Assembly: GCA_022701365.1 (NCBI GenBank)
Contig: JAKUHH010000396.1
Coordinates: 496,001 to 560,000 of the forward strand
Direction of reading: 5' to 3'
Source: Mycocentrospora acerina
Taxonomy: Eukaryota > Ascomycota > Dothideomycetes > Pleosporales
DNA length: 64,000 bases
In this document: in pieces, positions 22,378 to 34,440 of the stretch
Position numbering within the stretch: the stretch's first letter is position 1
Layout of the letters: each line of letters begins with the position of its first letter
Notes under the pieces: generated by a model
Databases searched by the model: none
Told to the model about the DNA's origin: nothing
The model's input: the letters and a program-made list of their open reading frames with translations, nothing else
Position numbers and translations under genes: made by a program

Positions 22378-25300
22378 CTAACTCTTCATCTTGCCCAAAA
22401 AGCCATCGAGATCGAATTCCTCCTCGTACTGCCGCTCGTCCCACAGCTCCCCAAGCTCGTCAAGGAAGCCCTTCTTGCCGTTCTCACGCAGCTGGCCTGT
22501 TGCATCAACAGCATCGTTCTCGTCAACGGTGTCATCTTTAGCGTTCGAGGGTGGTGGAGGAAGGGCCGCCGGATCCGCACTGTCGGCCGAGACATTGAAC
22601 AAGTCGAGAATTTGATCAGTCTGCATGGACCCCAGGCCTGCGTTCTGCTGATTGACTACTGTACTCGCTACGTCGATTTTGAAGCGTTGAAGGCTGCGAT
22701 ATGTTAGTATTTTGAAGTTCCAGCATCATAGCACGGTGTGGGTAAACTTACTTGAGAATCTTCTCCTCGAGTGTACCGCGTGTGACGATGCGGTACACAT
22801 TCACAACCTTCTTCTGCCCAATGCGATGCGCGCGGTCCATGGCCTGGATATCCTTCTGCGGATTCCAATCGTGCTCGACAAAGATGACAGTATCTGCGCC
22901 CGTCAAGTTGAGACCCAGACCACCGACGCTGGTGGTCAGGAGCAAGACGTCATACGACGGGTCGCGATTAAACTTGTTAACGATGTCCTGACGCTTCGAT
23001 GCTTCGACACTACCATCCATGCGCATGAATTGCACACTTGGGAGCAGCTTTTCGAGGACGTTGTGCTGAACCATGTCAAGCATCTCTTTCATTTGACAGA
23101 AGATGAGGGCACGGTGTTGAGAGACGGCTTCGGGAAGATCTCCATTGACGGTGGCTGACTTGTCAGTTGCGACATCTGCAGCACCGATACCACAATCGAC
23201 CAACAAATCCTTGAGAGCGCCGAGCTTGGGAGCATGAACAATGTCGTCGATTGCGGTGTTGTTCTTTTTCAGGAAGCGCTGGGTAGACTCATATGCCTGA
23301 TTCGAAGGACCCTTCACAACAAGCGCAGGTGAATTGCATAGCTTCTTCATGTACTGGAGCGCCTGGAAGATGTGCTGTTTGCTGTCATGATCTGCATTAC
23401 CTGCCTTGGCTTGGATCTCCTTGCCTTGGCGTCTCGTAAAGTCATCAAAGAGGTTGCGCTGAAGCTCTGAGAGGTCGCAATAGTAGTTTTGCAAGATCTT
23501 GGGCGGCAAATCATCCAACACCTCCTCCTTCAGACGACGAAGAAGGAAGGGCAGCACTTGCTTATGAAGAGCTTCAATTGCTAGGGCGCCACGCTCCTGC
23601 TCCTTAGACGATGACTTTGCGAAGCGTGAGGCAGCAATGGGTTTCGCAAAACGCTCCTGGAAGACCTTCTCCGATCCCAGGAAACCCGGCATAAGGAAGT
23701 CAAACAATGACCACAGTTCCAGAACATTGTTTTGAATAGGTGTTCCAGAAAGAATGAGACGGTGATTTGACTGAAACTGCTTGACAGCCTGACTGGTCTT
23801 TGACTTGGAATTCTTGATCAAGTGGCCTTCGTCCAGGACAACGTAATTCCAGTTCATAGGCTTAAGGATGTCAAGATCGTTCCTGCAGATATCGTAGGAA
23901 GTAATAACAATGTCCACATCGTTAAGCTGAGGTTGATATTGACCGCGGACAGATGGTGAACCGACGTATGCAACGCAGGAAAGAAATGGCGCATACTGGC
24001 GAATCTCCTGTTGCCAATGCCCAGACAAGGTAGGTGGGCAAACGATGAGCGAAGGCAGACGACGGAAGTTCAGATCGCCTGATTTCGCAAACTCCTCGGC
24101 ACGCAAGTGATGGTCGCTTGCTACCATGCACAAAGTTTGTAGGGTCTTTCCGAGACCCATGTCGTCACACAGAATTCCGTGCAAGTTGTATCGGTTGAGG
24201 AAAGCAAGCCAGTTGACACCATCCTGCTGGTAAGAACGAAGTGTCGCCTTGATACCAACCGGAATTTCAAATGGCTCAACCTTTTTGGCGTCCAGCATCT
24301 GGGCAACAAACTTGCGTTCACGGTCACGTCCCTTGAGCAGAGATTCTGGCAGTCCTGGAGGATCCGGAATACCTGACTCAAGAGGAACGAGTTTGACGAG
24401 CGTGGCAAAGCTAGTCGTCGCCAAAAGTCGGACGTCGTTATCTGAGTCGCTCATTCGACCGAGAACGGGAGTGATGAGGAAGATAACGTAAGGCAGAATG
24501 GCATCGTCCATAACGTGGATGAGGTGGTAAATGCACTCGATTGCTCCTTGACGGGCATATACGTTGCCGCCATCGCTGATAGTCGGGAGGACGCTTTCTA
24601 CCAACATTGTGATACCCTCAACAGACATGACACTGCAGATTGTCGCGAAGCACTTCGCAGCGACATAACGAAGCACGTAGAGCTTGCTTTGTAGAGCCTT
24701 CGCAATCAGTGGGAGAAGGTTTTTCACGAAGCCTCGCACGTCGGGATGGAGCTTGCCAACCAAGGCTCGCAGAGTTGATAATGCGTCAACGACTTCTTGG
24801 CCAAAGACGCCGTCCTCGTTAGCAATATCTGCTGGAAGCTCGGCGTTGGTAAAGGCCTGTGTGATGGGTCGCTCGATCAAATCCTTGAGAATGGGCACTT
24901 TGTCGAAGATCTGGGCGCCGAATTTCTCGACAATCTGCTCAAGACCCTCACGTGCTCCGCGCTTCGTGATGCGCGCGGCCCTTGACTCTTCGGCGAATTT
25001 TGCAGCGTCTGGGTGATCACGGATATCTTCATCCTTCTTGAGTGTGAGGATACCGGCTTCGATATGCGCTTGTCCTTGAAACTCTGGTGTTTCTGCCGTC
25101 TCCATACAGTAAAACTTGACGAGGTTACCAACCACTTTGTTGACAACACCAGACCTGTTGGCATTGACAAGATGAACAATATAACCAGCCACAGCCGCGG
25201 CAGAGCGTTTCTGAAGTTCTAGGTTCTCCTCCTTCTTGATGCTGTCCATCATAGCTTTAATTGGCGGAGATGGCTTCTTGGGGGGTGAGTTGAGCCAGAT

Positions 25301-28300
25301 CAATGCGCCAGCGGCTGCTGCTTTGATACGGATATCTCGCTCCTCCTTGATATCCTTAGCTTCTCGGAGACTCGATTCCACTTCTTTCCTAGTAATTTCT
25401 AGGTTCGCTTGAGCTACCATACGCGCAGCTGGTGTCATCGTCTTTTTCATCTTCTCGTAGTGCACGCTGAGCAACTTCTCCGCGTCTGCTACACCAAAAG
25501 CGAACTGGCTGGCAGAAGGATCACCCTGTACAACGACGGCAAACGTTGGCATGTTTTGCACATGACCATCGCGGAAGATGTTGAGCAATGCGGTGCACTG
25601 TGTTCGCACAATCTGCAGCTTGGGCACAAGATCTTCGTAGGCCAATGGTCGCTCGCCATCTACAACCGGAAGAAGAGCTTGGGCTAAAGCTTCAGCTAAT
25701 GCGTCTTTGCTTGTAATGTTCTTTCCAAACTCCTCGATGATCATGGCTGTGGTTAATTGCGTCGTGGAGTTGCTGGAAGATAATGCAGGCAGCAGTCTAG
25801 GCTGGAATGTTTGCTGCCTAGTCTCCTCGGGCCAACCTGCTATCGCCTTTCCAAGCGCTTGTGCCGCAGAGATCCTGGATCGGTTTATGACATCGGCCCC
25901 GATAAGCTCGAGATCACCACTGATCATGTGTCCATCAACATTGTGGGATATGGTCGAGTTGCTTGCTGCTGGCAGCTCTTCCTTTCCAGGTCGGGACTTC
26001 TTTCTCTTCTTCTGTGAAGGCTCACCAGATCTGGGTGGTGTTGATCGTCGACTCGGTTGTAAGTCTAGTGGTGGACCCATGACTTGACCGGAAGGACGAA
26101 TGAGAAGCGACATGTCCATAGAGATGGGATGGCGAGCAACACCGATGGGTGTGAGTGCAAGTGGGATGATGGCATCCAAAATTGGTTCCAGATGAACAAA
26201 TAACTGACTGCCAAGGCTTTTGATCGCGGCATTCCAAAGCTGTAATGACAGCCTCAAAACACCCTCATTGCGTTCCAATAGGATATTCTGGAAAAACAGT
26301 TGTAAAGCCTTTCCTTCAATCCATCCTTCCGAGTCTGCACTCTGGATGTCGAGAAATGTGATGAGAGCACGCAGGACGGCACCACGAACACTAGTGATCG
26401 TATGTCGCAGGAATGGAAAGAGACGGGGGATCAGCTCGTGAAACGACTGGGTAGGGTCGTGTCGAGCGTTGGCTTGCATAGCCTCCAAGACTTGTGGGAA
26501 ACTGCACAGCTTGGCCAGAAGATCCATGATGAAGCCGGTACTCGCATTGAGATCGTCTTCCATATTGGACAGACATGACCAGACTTGACTAATGAGTCCT
26601 TCGAGTGCCTTGGGACGCAATTCGACGAATTCTTTTGCAGCCGGGATGAGGGTTGCTGCACTGATCGCCTGAATGTCGTCGTTGCCGCAGCCTAAGCCAT
26701 GGATGACAGCAGCGAGCACCCCATCCATCAACGTGCCATCCTCGAGCAGTAGGTCGTTGCGTACGGCAACTAGATATCGCAGACCGATCATGCCGCCTTG
26801 TTGTGATTGCCACTTTTCGTCCGTATTAGTCTGCATGACGAGGCGGTTGCAGAGGTTGAAGGTTGCAAGTACGTTTTCGTGCGAAAGGAATTGTAGCACG
26901 GAACCAAGCGCTTGACCCACAGTCTCTTTTACAGGCGCAATAAAGCTGTCGCCAGTATAATCACCGAAACGATCTAGCATAAATACACAACAGATACGGC
27001 ATGCCAGGTCGTTAAGCCATCGTTGATTTAGCTTATCGTTCTCCGACCGCGTTTTACCCTTGAATCTTCCTGCGCCTGCACCATGTACACGCAGAATCTC
27101 TCGGATGCCCATGGCAGCGCCATGACGAACCTCCCATACGTGGTCAAATAGCTCAACAGCGAGGTAATCGCAGATGAGTTCATACGGCCATGCCGCGCCA
27201 GGCTCTTCTGTTTCAATCTCAAAGGAAGATTTTTCTGGAACCGGTGCGCCCTGAAATTCCTTCACAAACTTGGTATCATCATCGCCCCCTTTACGGTCCA
27301 AAGACATATAGTCATCAAGACCATCGTCTTCTTCGCCATTGTCCAAGCTCTCCTTCTTGACGGCAATAGGTTGCACGCGCGCGGGCGTCTGGGGCATTTC
27401 AGACTGAGATTCCTTGCGCGCAAATTCGACGATTTGCACCTTGTTACCTCCCCGGGCCACCTCCTTCTTTGCCTTGCGTTTTTCTCGGTTGAGTTGACGT
27501 TTGCTAAGAATCTGACCATCTCCGTTTGGTGTTGCTGCTGGCGGGGATGCGGCAGACGTCATAGTGTCTGATCTTTGTATGTTGGTGTTGATACGCGGCA
27601 TCGAGGGCGTTCGGGCTATGGGAGTTGGCGTGTGGACCATGGTGTCAATCAGGGGGGCTTTTGCTTCAATATATTCGCCTTCCAAGCCGAGTCGCTTGTT
27701 CAGTGTCTTTTTCAAGGCCACCAGGCGTTCTGCAGGATTCAAGCCTGCCCACTGATATTCATACTCTTTTCCGCAGGTGCTGGCGAGGTGTTTTCCGAAC
27801 TTCAAGACGGAGAAGACGTCGAGTGTGGCCAGATCAAGCCTGTCATTGGTGGATTCAAACACGCCATTGCCAGTCTCCTCGTCCTTGGGGAGCGTGCCAT
27901 CAGCGTCCTCGGCTTTGACATGACCGTTCGTTTCTGGCTTGATTTCGACTTTGACAGGCTCGTCGTCGGCGTTGGGGTCAAACTTGTCGGCATTGGCGAC
28001 GATTCCTCCAATAGCCTTGGCAGCAGCGACTCTTGTCTCCCAGCTCTTTGATCGCAAGTAGGGAATGACTCGCCCTAAGAGGTTGATTAGTCCCTCGGGT
28101 TGTTGTTTTTGGACATCGGCAAGCTGGTCGGCTGCTGTGTTTCGAATCAATGCCGTGCTACCAGTCTCGAGTAGTCTTGGCAAGAGTTAGCGACGGTGAA
28201 GGCCAAAACAGGGATGATGCAAGAGGGGGTGGTGGCCGTCGTGGTCCAGCAGGAATAAAGTGGACACGACTATGACGAAGACCATCGACGATGATGCAAG

Positions 28301-28414
28301 GTACGGTCAAGGATGCACTTACGTTACGAGTCGGTCCAATCTCGTGGCACTATCAGAGCGTTAGCGGCATGATCAAGACATGCATGCGTGCTGCAGTCTA
28401 CAAACGAACCTCAT
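22378..28414 (-). CDS. mot1: Mot1/BTAF1: SNF2-family ATPase that removes TBP from DNA
   Basis: Four coding exons, 28410-28414, 28323-28349, 22752-28175 and 22378-22693, join in frame to 1923 residues. The splice pattern restores the N-terminus MSATRLDRLVTLLETGST. The N-terminal part (to about 1250) is HEAT-repeat solenoid that in the family grips TBP. The SNF2 ATPase follows, with DDMGLGKT at about 1347-1354, DEGH at about 1459-1462 (the family's variant of the DEAH box) and the helicase-C motif MDRAHRIGQ near 1790. The last exon supplies LQRFKIDVASTVVNQQNAG and an acidic tail. Mot1 uses ATP to dissociate TBP from promoters, acting in the nucleus on RNA polymerase II transcription. Length is close to yeast Mot1 (1867). 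The intron between exons 2 and 3 is 147 nt. Identification is certain; the 5-nt first coding exon is supported by frame and by the resulting sequence. Confidence 0.96.
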
Positions 28415-30012
28415 TTTGGCGGCAGACCGTCGCTGAGCGAAGACAGCGGGACGCGACCAAAGTGTGATCAATTACTAGGCTTTTGGCGGCAGGGCCATGG
28501 AGCAACCGTGGGGTGCTGTGCCAATTGCCAGGGTTGGTGGTGGGGCACGTGACGACAGAGGTTGGCAGCTGCGGGCGGCGGGCTCTCGTTCGGAAAATGT
28601 GCGCGCAGCCTTCCTATGAGTAAAACTATTATAGTCGCGTCTTTATGCGCAGCGAACCAACTCCCCTAGCGTGCGCACGGACCTGAAACCGCGAGAGATT
28701 TTTCTCTCGCGACAGGCCAGCGAACCACTCGCGCGCACCAGCTTGCTTTGATTATTATTACGTGCAGCGCTGCCTGGACGCAACGGTTACGGCTTTCCGT
28801 CTCGGTAGTCGCTGCGCTTGTTGTCAACGGTGCAAGTCGTGCCTTCTTCCTTTGACGCGAAATGTGGCCTAACGAATATGCGCTAGCTGGTTCAGGTCGC
28901 ATGCCTGTCTGTCTGTGCACCCGCAAGATCAACGTGCCTGCGCCGTCGACCAACTCTTCATCAGTCCCATCAACCTGCTTGTTCGACCTACTCCTGTACA
29001 CGCATCCCGTCTTGGAATAGATATGCATTTGCTCGGCATCGCGACTCGTTGTCGATTCTAGCCTGCTGCTTCGGTCTCGCAACTTCTGACACGAGGCTAC
29101 TAGGCTTCCGTGCTGATGACCAGCTCAGTACTACTTGGTGTGGCTTGTGAGGCTGGCATCGCCCTTTATCGCAGATTCCGCTCACACTAGCACCTGCAAA
29201 CGCGCAGGAAATTCCTTCTCAGTCGATCCGACGCGTTAAATCGTGTTGGAAAAAGGAGCTGCCGCGTCTCGAGTCCAACAGATCCCCGCGTTGTGAGCGC
29301 GTCTTGGGCAGGCTTTCGCTTGGCCGTTGATCTACGTGCGGCTGCGGCTAGCGTGTATGTAATATCTTATACTTCGTGTTTGCGACCTCACTCCTCCTGA
29401 ATTCCACCGCCTCACAGTCGATCGTCGTACATACACTTGCCACTGGCTCTAGATCCTCCCGTCGCGCCTCTCGGCAAAGTAATTGCCCCCTGACAAAGTG
29501 TCAAAATATCTTGTTCGCACTGATCCGCAGCGTCCCGTAACCCGCCGCAAAACAGCCGCGTTCAGATTTGTATCGTAATACTCACCCAAACAAAACGTCA
29601 GAGCTAGTTTCCGAATGTCTGGGGTTATTTCTTGCTGTCGGCTTTGACAGGCACGCGAAAATGTAGCTTTTCGAAGAAGAAAACAGAATATGCCTTGATC
29701 TTCAAAGACTATAGCATCTATCCGTGTCCGCTAAGCAGTCGCTCTTGACACAAGCGCTCTCGTGCACACACAAACGCAACGCCATACTTTCAGATTACAT
29801 CCGGTGACCAGCTTCTGCAATACAGAGCCAGCCATTCATGTTAAAGCATTCTGAAGAGCGAAGTGAAATGCCAAGCAGAGTGTAGGAGTTGCTAAATGTC
29901 AAAATTAGCGTCATCGTTACAACTTTGAATTTCCCAGCATAGAGCAAGCATTTAAATCTTGTCCACATCTGTTTCCCTTGGCGTCCATCATATTCTAACT
30001 CTACACAAAGGC
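28415..30012. other. Gene-poor stretch upstream of mot1
   Basis: This contains the mot1 promoter side and 3' flank of the weak gene to the right. Open frames at 28666-29185 (minus) are not protein-like. A strong hairpin at 28690-28711 is listed separately. No RNA gene was recognised. Confidence 0.45.
28690..28711. other. Perfect 9-bp inverted repeat with T4 loop
   Basis: CGCGAGAGA, then TTTT, then TCTCTCGCG. It lies about 280 bp upstream of the mot1 ATG. The sequence could form a hairpin in RNA or serve as a palindromic protein site. No U-run follows, so it is not a typical terminator. Confidence 0.6.
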
Positions 30013-30781
30013 TCACCAGAGACACTCAGGCACGAACGAATCCTCAAATCCCACTTCTCGATTGATAGTCACGTTGACCCACCTGTCACACAACAAATTC
30101 TCATCGAGAATATCTTCTCTGCAGAACCTGTCCTTTGGGATGAATTCCTGCGTTGCGAACCTGCTCGTTGGTTTGAACTTTGCCATCAGTATCCAGCACA
30201 TCTCTTCCTTCCTCCCAAATTTAGTCCCGCTCACCCAGATGTGTCGAACCGCAAGCCATGTGTTGTTGGTTTCTAGTTCAAGTTGCGCGTAAACTGCTAA
30301 TGTAATCCGAAATGTTTCGGACGATGGAGTGGAGTTGTAAGGTCCCGTAAAGGGTGCATTGACCAAGAAAGACTTTGGAGGCGCGAGGGTGTAGAAGTGG
30401 GTGAATTGGTAGAGGTTCACGTCGACTGCAAAATTCGGTCGTGTTGGTTGTGCATCTGGATCTTGCGCTGACGAGGAGAGTTGCTGATGGACTTGGGAAG
30501 ACGAATAGAATCTTTGGGAAAGGGACGTTGGAAAGATCACTGAATGACTTGAATGATACGAGTAAACGAGTGACTACAGAACGTTAGCGACAAGAGCTCA
30601 AGAGTGAATAAATACTGACACGGTGGGGTGTGGAGAGTGTGGGGTTGTTACTGAGACTGTTTAGAATCTTTCGTAATAATGTCTTCTGGTAGGAATACTG
30701 GCAATTCGACATACATGATGAGATTCCAAGAACCGCCATGTTCATCTGGATAGACCCTGAACGACTCCACCGACGCGTCAT
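30013..30781 (-). CDS. Hypothetical protein, start unresolved
   Basis: I do not recognise it. The frame from about 30547 to the TGA at 30013 reads as genuine protein (for example SETFRITLAVYAQLELET and NTWLAVRHIWVSGTKFG). An upstream exon 30652-30781 in another frame also looks real (SVESFRVYPDEHGGSWNL) and joins in frame if the intron runs from GTAACA at 30651 to CAAG at 30548. An alternative, with exon 1 from ATG 30940 spliced at 30619/30574, gives 293 residues but a less protein-like N-terminus. No ATG could be assigned to the preferred model. No signal or family motif is visible. Confidence 0.35.
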
Positions 30782-32459
30782 CTCAGGTATGAAAAGGTAC
30801 TTGTGACCTATCAGTCGTACCTCCATGTCGCTGTTCTCCCCTTTACTAATAACTTCTCGCCTCATCTGGTGGGGGCAGCTTGATTGGCCAAACCCATCCA
30901 CGTCACAGGTTGATGATTGGAGCTCGCTCTTCCGACCCATGCATTATGTATTGGAATTGCCGCAGCTCTCGCCTGGTTTACTATTGCACACTTGCCAAAT
31001 CATTATCTTGGCTGCGACGAGCAATATTTGGTGAACAGAAACAGCCCTTTGTTCTAGGTGAGGTAGGCCACAGACAGTGATGCGGATAATCGCAGATAGG
31101 AGAATTGAAAGAGGCCACAACCATGCCATCCGTCCAACCCCTAGAGCTGCTCGTATGAAACTTAACAGGAGTGATTCAACGAAAACTTGTGATTTAAATC
31201 CGAAATCAGGTTGAAGAAGGAGGGAAATGAGAAAATAACAAAAGAGATGCCAACTTTCAACTCCCTTCTCACTCGCGATGGTAGTTCCTCGTACATGTCC
31301 ACAGTCCTCATCAGGCACTTATACGTAACAGTTCCACAAGCCGTACCAGTCAAATGATTTATTTTTAAAAAGGGCGAAATGAGCGTCGTCAGAGAAATTT
31401 CTCTGCTCCCATTCTGCAGCGCCAGGCTCGGCCCGACTGTTGATATGAGAGATGAAGGTAGGAGCGGGCAATCACCTTACTGACTCTCACTCGCCCCACA
31501 CCTCGCTCATATCGTATCTTGGACATATTTCCCGTGCTAGTCATCTTTGATGTAGATCCTATTGCATATTTTATTCTATTTACTGATCTTTTACTCGACC
31601 CCCTTCGAGGAATCGGATTAAACTACACGAAGAGCTCAATAGCTAGATAGATAGTGCAGATTAAGGCGCGCAGACGAGGTAGGAATCGTCAATATGACTA
31701 CAACGTGTGGAATCTTTTGGACGTTATGACCGCGATTTAGGTATCATCTTGCTACGATGAATCGGTATTGAAGCCTCGCAACACCACTGCGAGGTATAGC
31801 CATGAAGAGATGTAGAAAAGCTCATCAGGGGTTATGTCGTTGTAGACAAGCTCACTGGGGTTTTATTTCCGGCGAGAATTCAAGGATGGCAACGATGCTG
31901 GATTTCTCTCGATGAGAGCTTGTTTGATGGCTGTCTGGTACGACTCGAGATTGGCGATAAGATGTTGATTAAATATAGTAAATACGCAACATCGGTTTAC
32001 ATGTAATAGTTCAAGGTGGAGTGAGCGGTATACGTAGATGAATGATTCAGCAACTGTAGCATGTACTTGAGTACGCTTCTCGACATGTAGTAGCTGTAGT
32101 CCTTATTAGTGTTGAAAAGCATGTCACACAATTACTCATTGACACTAACTAAATCTCCTTTCTACGTTGAGAGTGAAGTTGGATAATAATAATTTTAGTG
32201 AAATGATTCTCTTAGCTGTAATCTTACCATGTCAGCAAATTGCAACGATACAAGATGGCTGTTGGTCTATGACCAACACACAAGGTAATGGTAGTTCGCA
32301 CCTACTTTCTCTAACATTGGTCACGAGCAGGTTATTAGCACACTGGCTTCTTCCACCGCGTTTCACAAACTACATGTCACAATATCCTTGTATTGTTACA
32401 AATTCTCTCGCTTGTTACATAAAGTAGCCATAACTACAGGTCGCATGCTCTCGCTCACC
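30782..32459. other. Gene-free AT-rich stretch
   Basis: No supported gene or repeat. An unplaced first exon of the neighbouring minus-strand gene may lie in its left end. Confidence 0.4.
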
Positions 32460-33376
32460 ATGACAGACCAAAACACCGACCCCAACTCTGATGTGGATCG
32501 TAGGTTGTCAGGCTTTCCGCTCAGTAGCAGTACGTCCCCATCTCCATCACTGCAACTTGGAGTCTATGCAAAAATGCTAAACTGTCATACCAAGGCGTTG
32601 CAGACCTACCCATCCGCCAGCAGCGCCAGGCAACCGCGGGAACAAACTGGCGACTACCTGCTGGATCAACCTTGCACTTGAACGCTCGCTCTCGACGATT
32701 CGAACTGTACCTTGGGAGCCCGATACCATCCATGACCGAGCACATCCAATTCCGTGACACGCTTACGGGGACACTCATACCAGTAGACATTTTCCAGCCA
32801 GAACAACGCGCCCAAGTGCACCCGCCATGGCTCGGACGAGACATACTATCTGCGTACCAAATGGCGTCGCTCCAAACACTCGGCTCCAAGCTACCCATCC
32901 CACCATTTTTGTCTGAAAAGGGCGAAACAAAGCAACCACCCTCCCCAGCCGTGACTCTTCTCCCCCTCCTCCCCCAAACCCTTTACACAGACGACCTCGA
33001 CACGCACGGCAGCCCCAAATCCCCCGCCTACACGGCAGCCCAACGCCACTTTCTGCTCTAGTTCACCAGACACGCCGCCGACGAGCTCCAGCCCGCACAC
33101 GCGCACTACTACACCCACAGCATCGGGTGCCCCACTGCCGAAGAAGCCCTCCGCTTCTGCTACTACATGCGCTCCCAAACCGCCGACACGTACGCCCGGT
33201 TCGATCCCGCGAGGCACGAGATGAGCCTGCTGGTTGCGGATCAGACGTGCAAGGATCGCAGCAGGGACCGCGTCTATTGGCGGCAGTGTATCCGCTCGAA
33301 TAGGGTGCTGCATGATGGGGAGTGGAGCGAGGCGGTGAGGAGGGTTCTTGGGAGGGGAAGGGGAAGACGAACGTGA
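32460..33376 (+). CDS. Hypothetical protein, frame interrupted by TAG or extra intron
   Basis: I do not recognise it. Exon 1 (ATG 32460, or 32445 in frame, to 32529) joins exon 2 (32595 onward) across a 65-nt intron with GTACGT, a GCTAAAC branch site and CAAG. The product continues in one frame to TGA 33374-33376, which would be 283 codons, except for a TAG at 33059-33061. Two readings are possible. A CAG-to-TAG change would make this a pseudogene or a truncated protein. Alternatively the sequence CTCTAG ending at 33061 is a 3' splice site, since phase-0 joining from GTGACT near 32950 skips it. The part after the TAG (DTYARFDPARHEMSLLVADQ) is clearly protein-like and GC-rich. No membrane or signal segment is seen. 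Confidence 0.4.
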
Positions 33377-33970
33377 CGTATACTTGTTTTTTCTTCTTCT
33401 CTTCTTCTTTATATATTTATTTTACCTGTGAGTGTGTGGAAGAGGGAGAGGAAGAGGAAAAGGCGGGGAAATGACTTTTTTTTTCCCTTTTTACAACTAG
33501 GGGTTTGTGTCGTCTTTCTTGGAGGAGGAGAAGAACAAGAAGTTTATACAAAGTAGACGGGCATTCTATGCACATTCTTTTTCTTTTTTGATCATCCTAT
33601 CGTGAAACTGCATCTACCTACCTAACTGTCCATCTACCCACCCTACCCCCACCCACTCTAACTTTTTTCCACCCAGCAGCCTCACTTTTCCATCTCTTCT
33701 TCTTCTTGTTCTTCTTCGTCTTCTTCTTCTTCTAGAAAAGATCGCCCCCCGCACTAGTCCCCCCTTCCAAGCCCCGATGGATGGAGAGATCGCCCGCCTG
33801 CGCTGCTCTCTTGCCCAATGTGGAAGTGGCGAGGTGGATCCTCAGGAACGCGACTGTACATGCATGTATGTATGCGATTATGTAGATGGGTACGTGGGTA
33901 CTTGTATCTATGCATCTATGTGTCTATGATGATTGTACTCGTCGTGATGATGGATAGTGGCATTGCGTAT

Positions 33971-34000
33971 GTGTGTGTGTGTGTGTGTGTGCGTGTGTGT
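33971..34000 (+). repeat. GT dinucleotide microsatellite
   Basis: Alternating GT, about fifteen units, with one GC variant. It is intergenic. Confidence 0.9.
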
Positions 34001-34288
34001 ATGCGGCGGGTGTTCCTGCGTGGTGGGCAGGCGTGGGTACGAGGACATGGATATGGATATGGACAGGGATGTGTGTTGTTGGATTGGAGAGGGAAGGAGG
34101 GAAGGAAGGAAGGAAGGAATGTGTAAAGAGAAGTGGAAATGGGAATGGAGATGGTGATGACGTAGTGGAGTGTAGTGTAGTGTAAAGTAACACAATGCTA
34201 CCTTTTTTGTTCTAATTTCCCATTTTTTTCTTCATTTATTTTGGAGTTGAGAGTCGGTCAGAGTCAGAGGTAGCGGTTGTTGGGTGGT

Positions 34289-34319
34289 TCCGATGATGAT
34301 GATGATGATGATGATGATG
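34289..34319 (+). repeat. GAT trinucleotide microsatellite
   Basis: About ten perfect GAT units. It is intergenic. Confidence 0.9.
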
Positions 34320-34407
34320 TAAACAAATGTCTTTTTTAGTATTCTTCTCTGGGTATACATCTACAAGCAGGCATGGAGTGGTTAGCAAGTGGAGAGGAGA
34401 GTTTCTT

Positions 34408-34440
34408 CAACTGGTATGGTATGGTATGGTATGGTGTGGT
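34408..34440 (+). repeat. TATGG pentanucleotide repeat
   Basis: About five units ending in a TGTGG variant. It is intergenic. Confidence 0.85.

Noticed and set aside
33908..34195. Minus-strand His-Thr repeat frames
   Set aside because: They are produced by the GT dinucleotide microsatellite and adjacent GGAA repeat, not by a gene.
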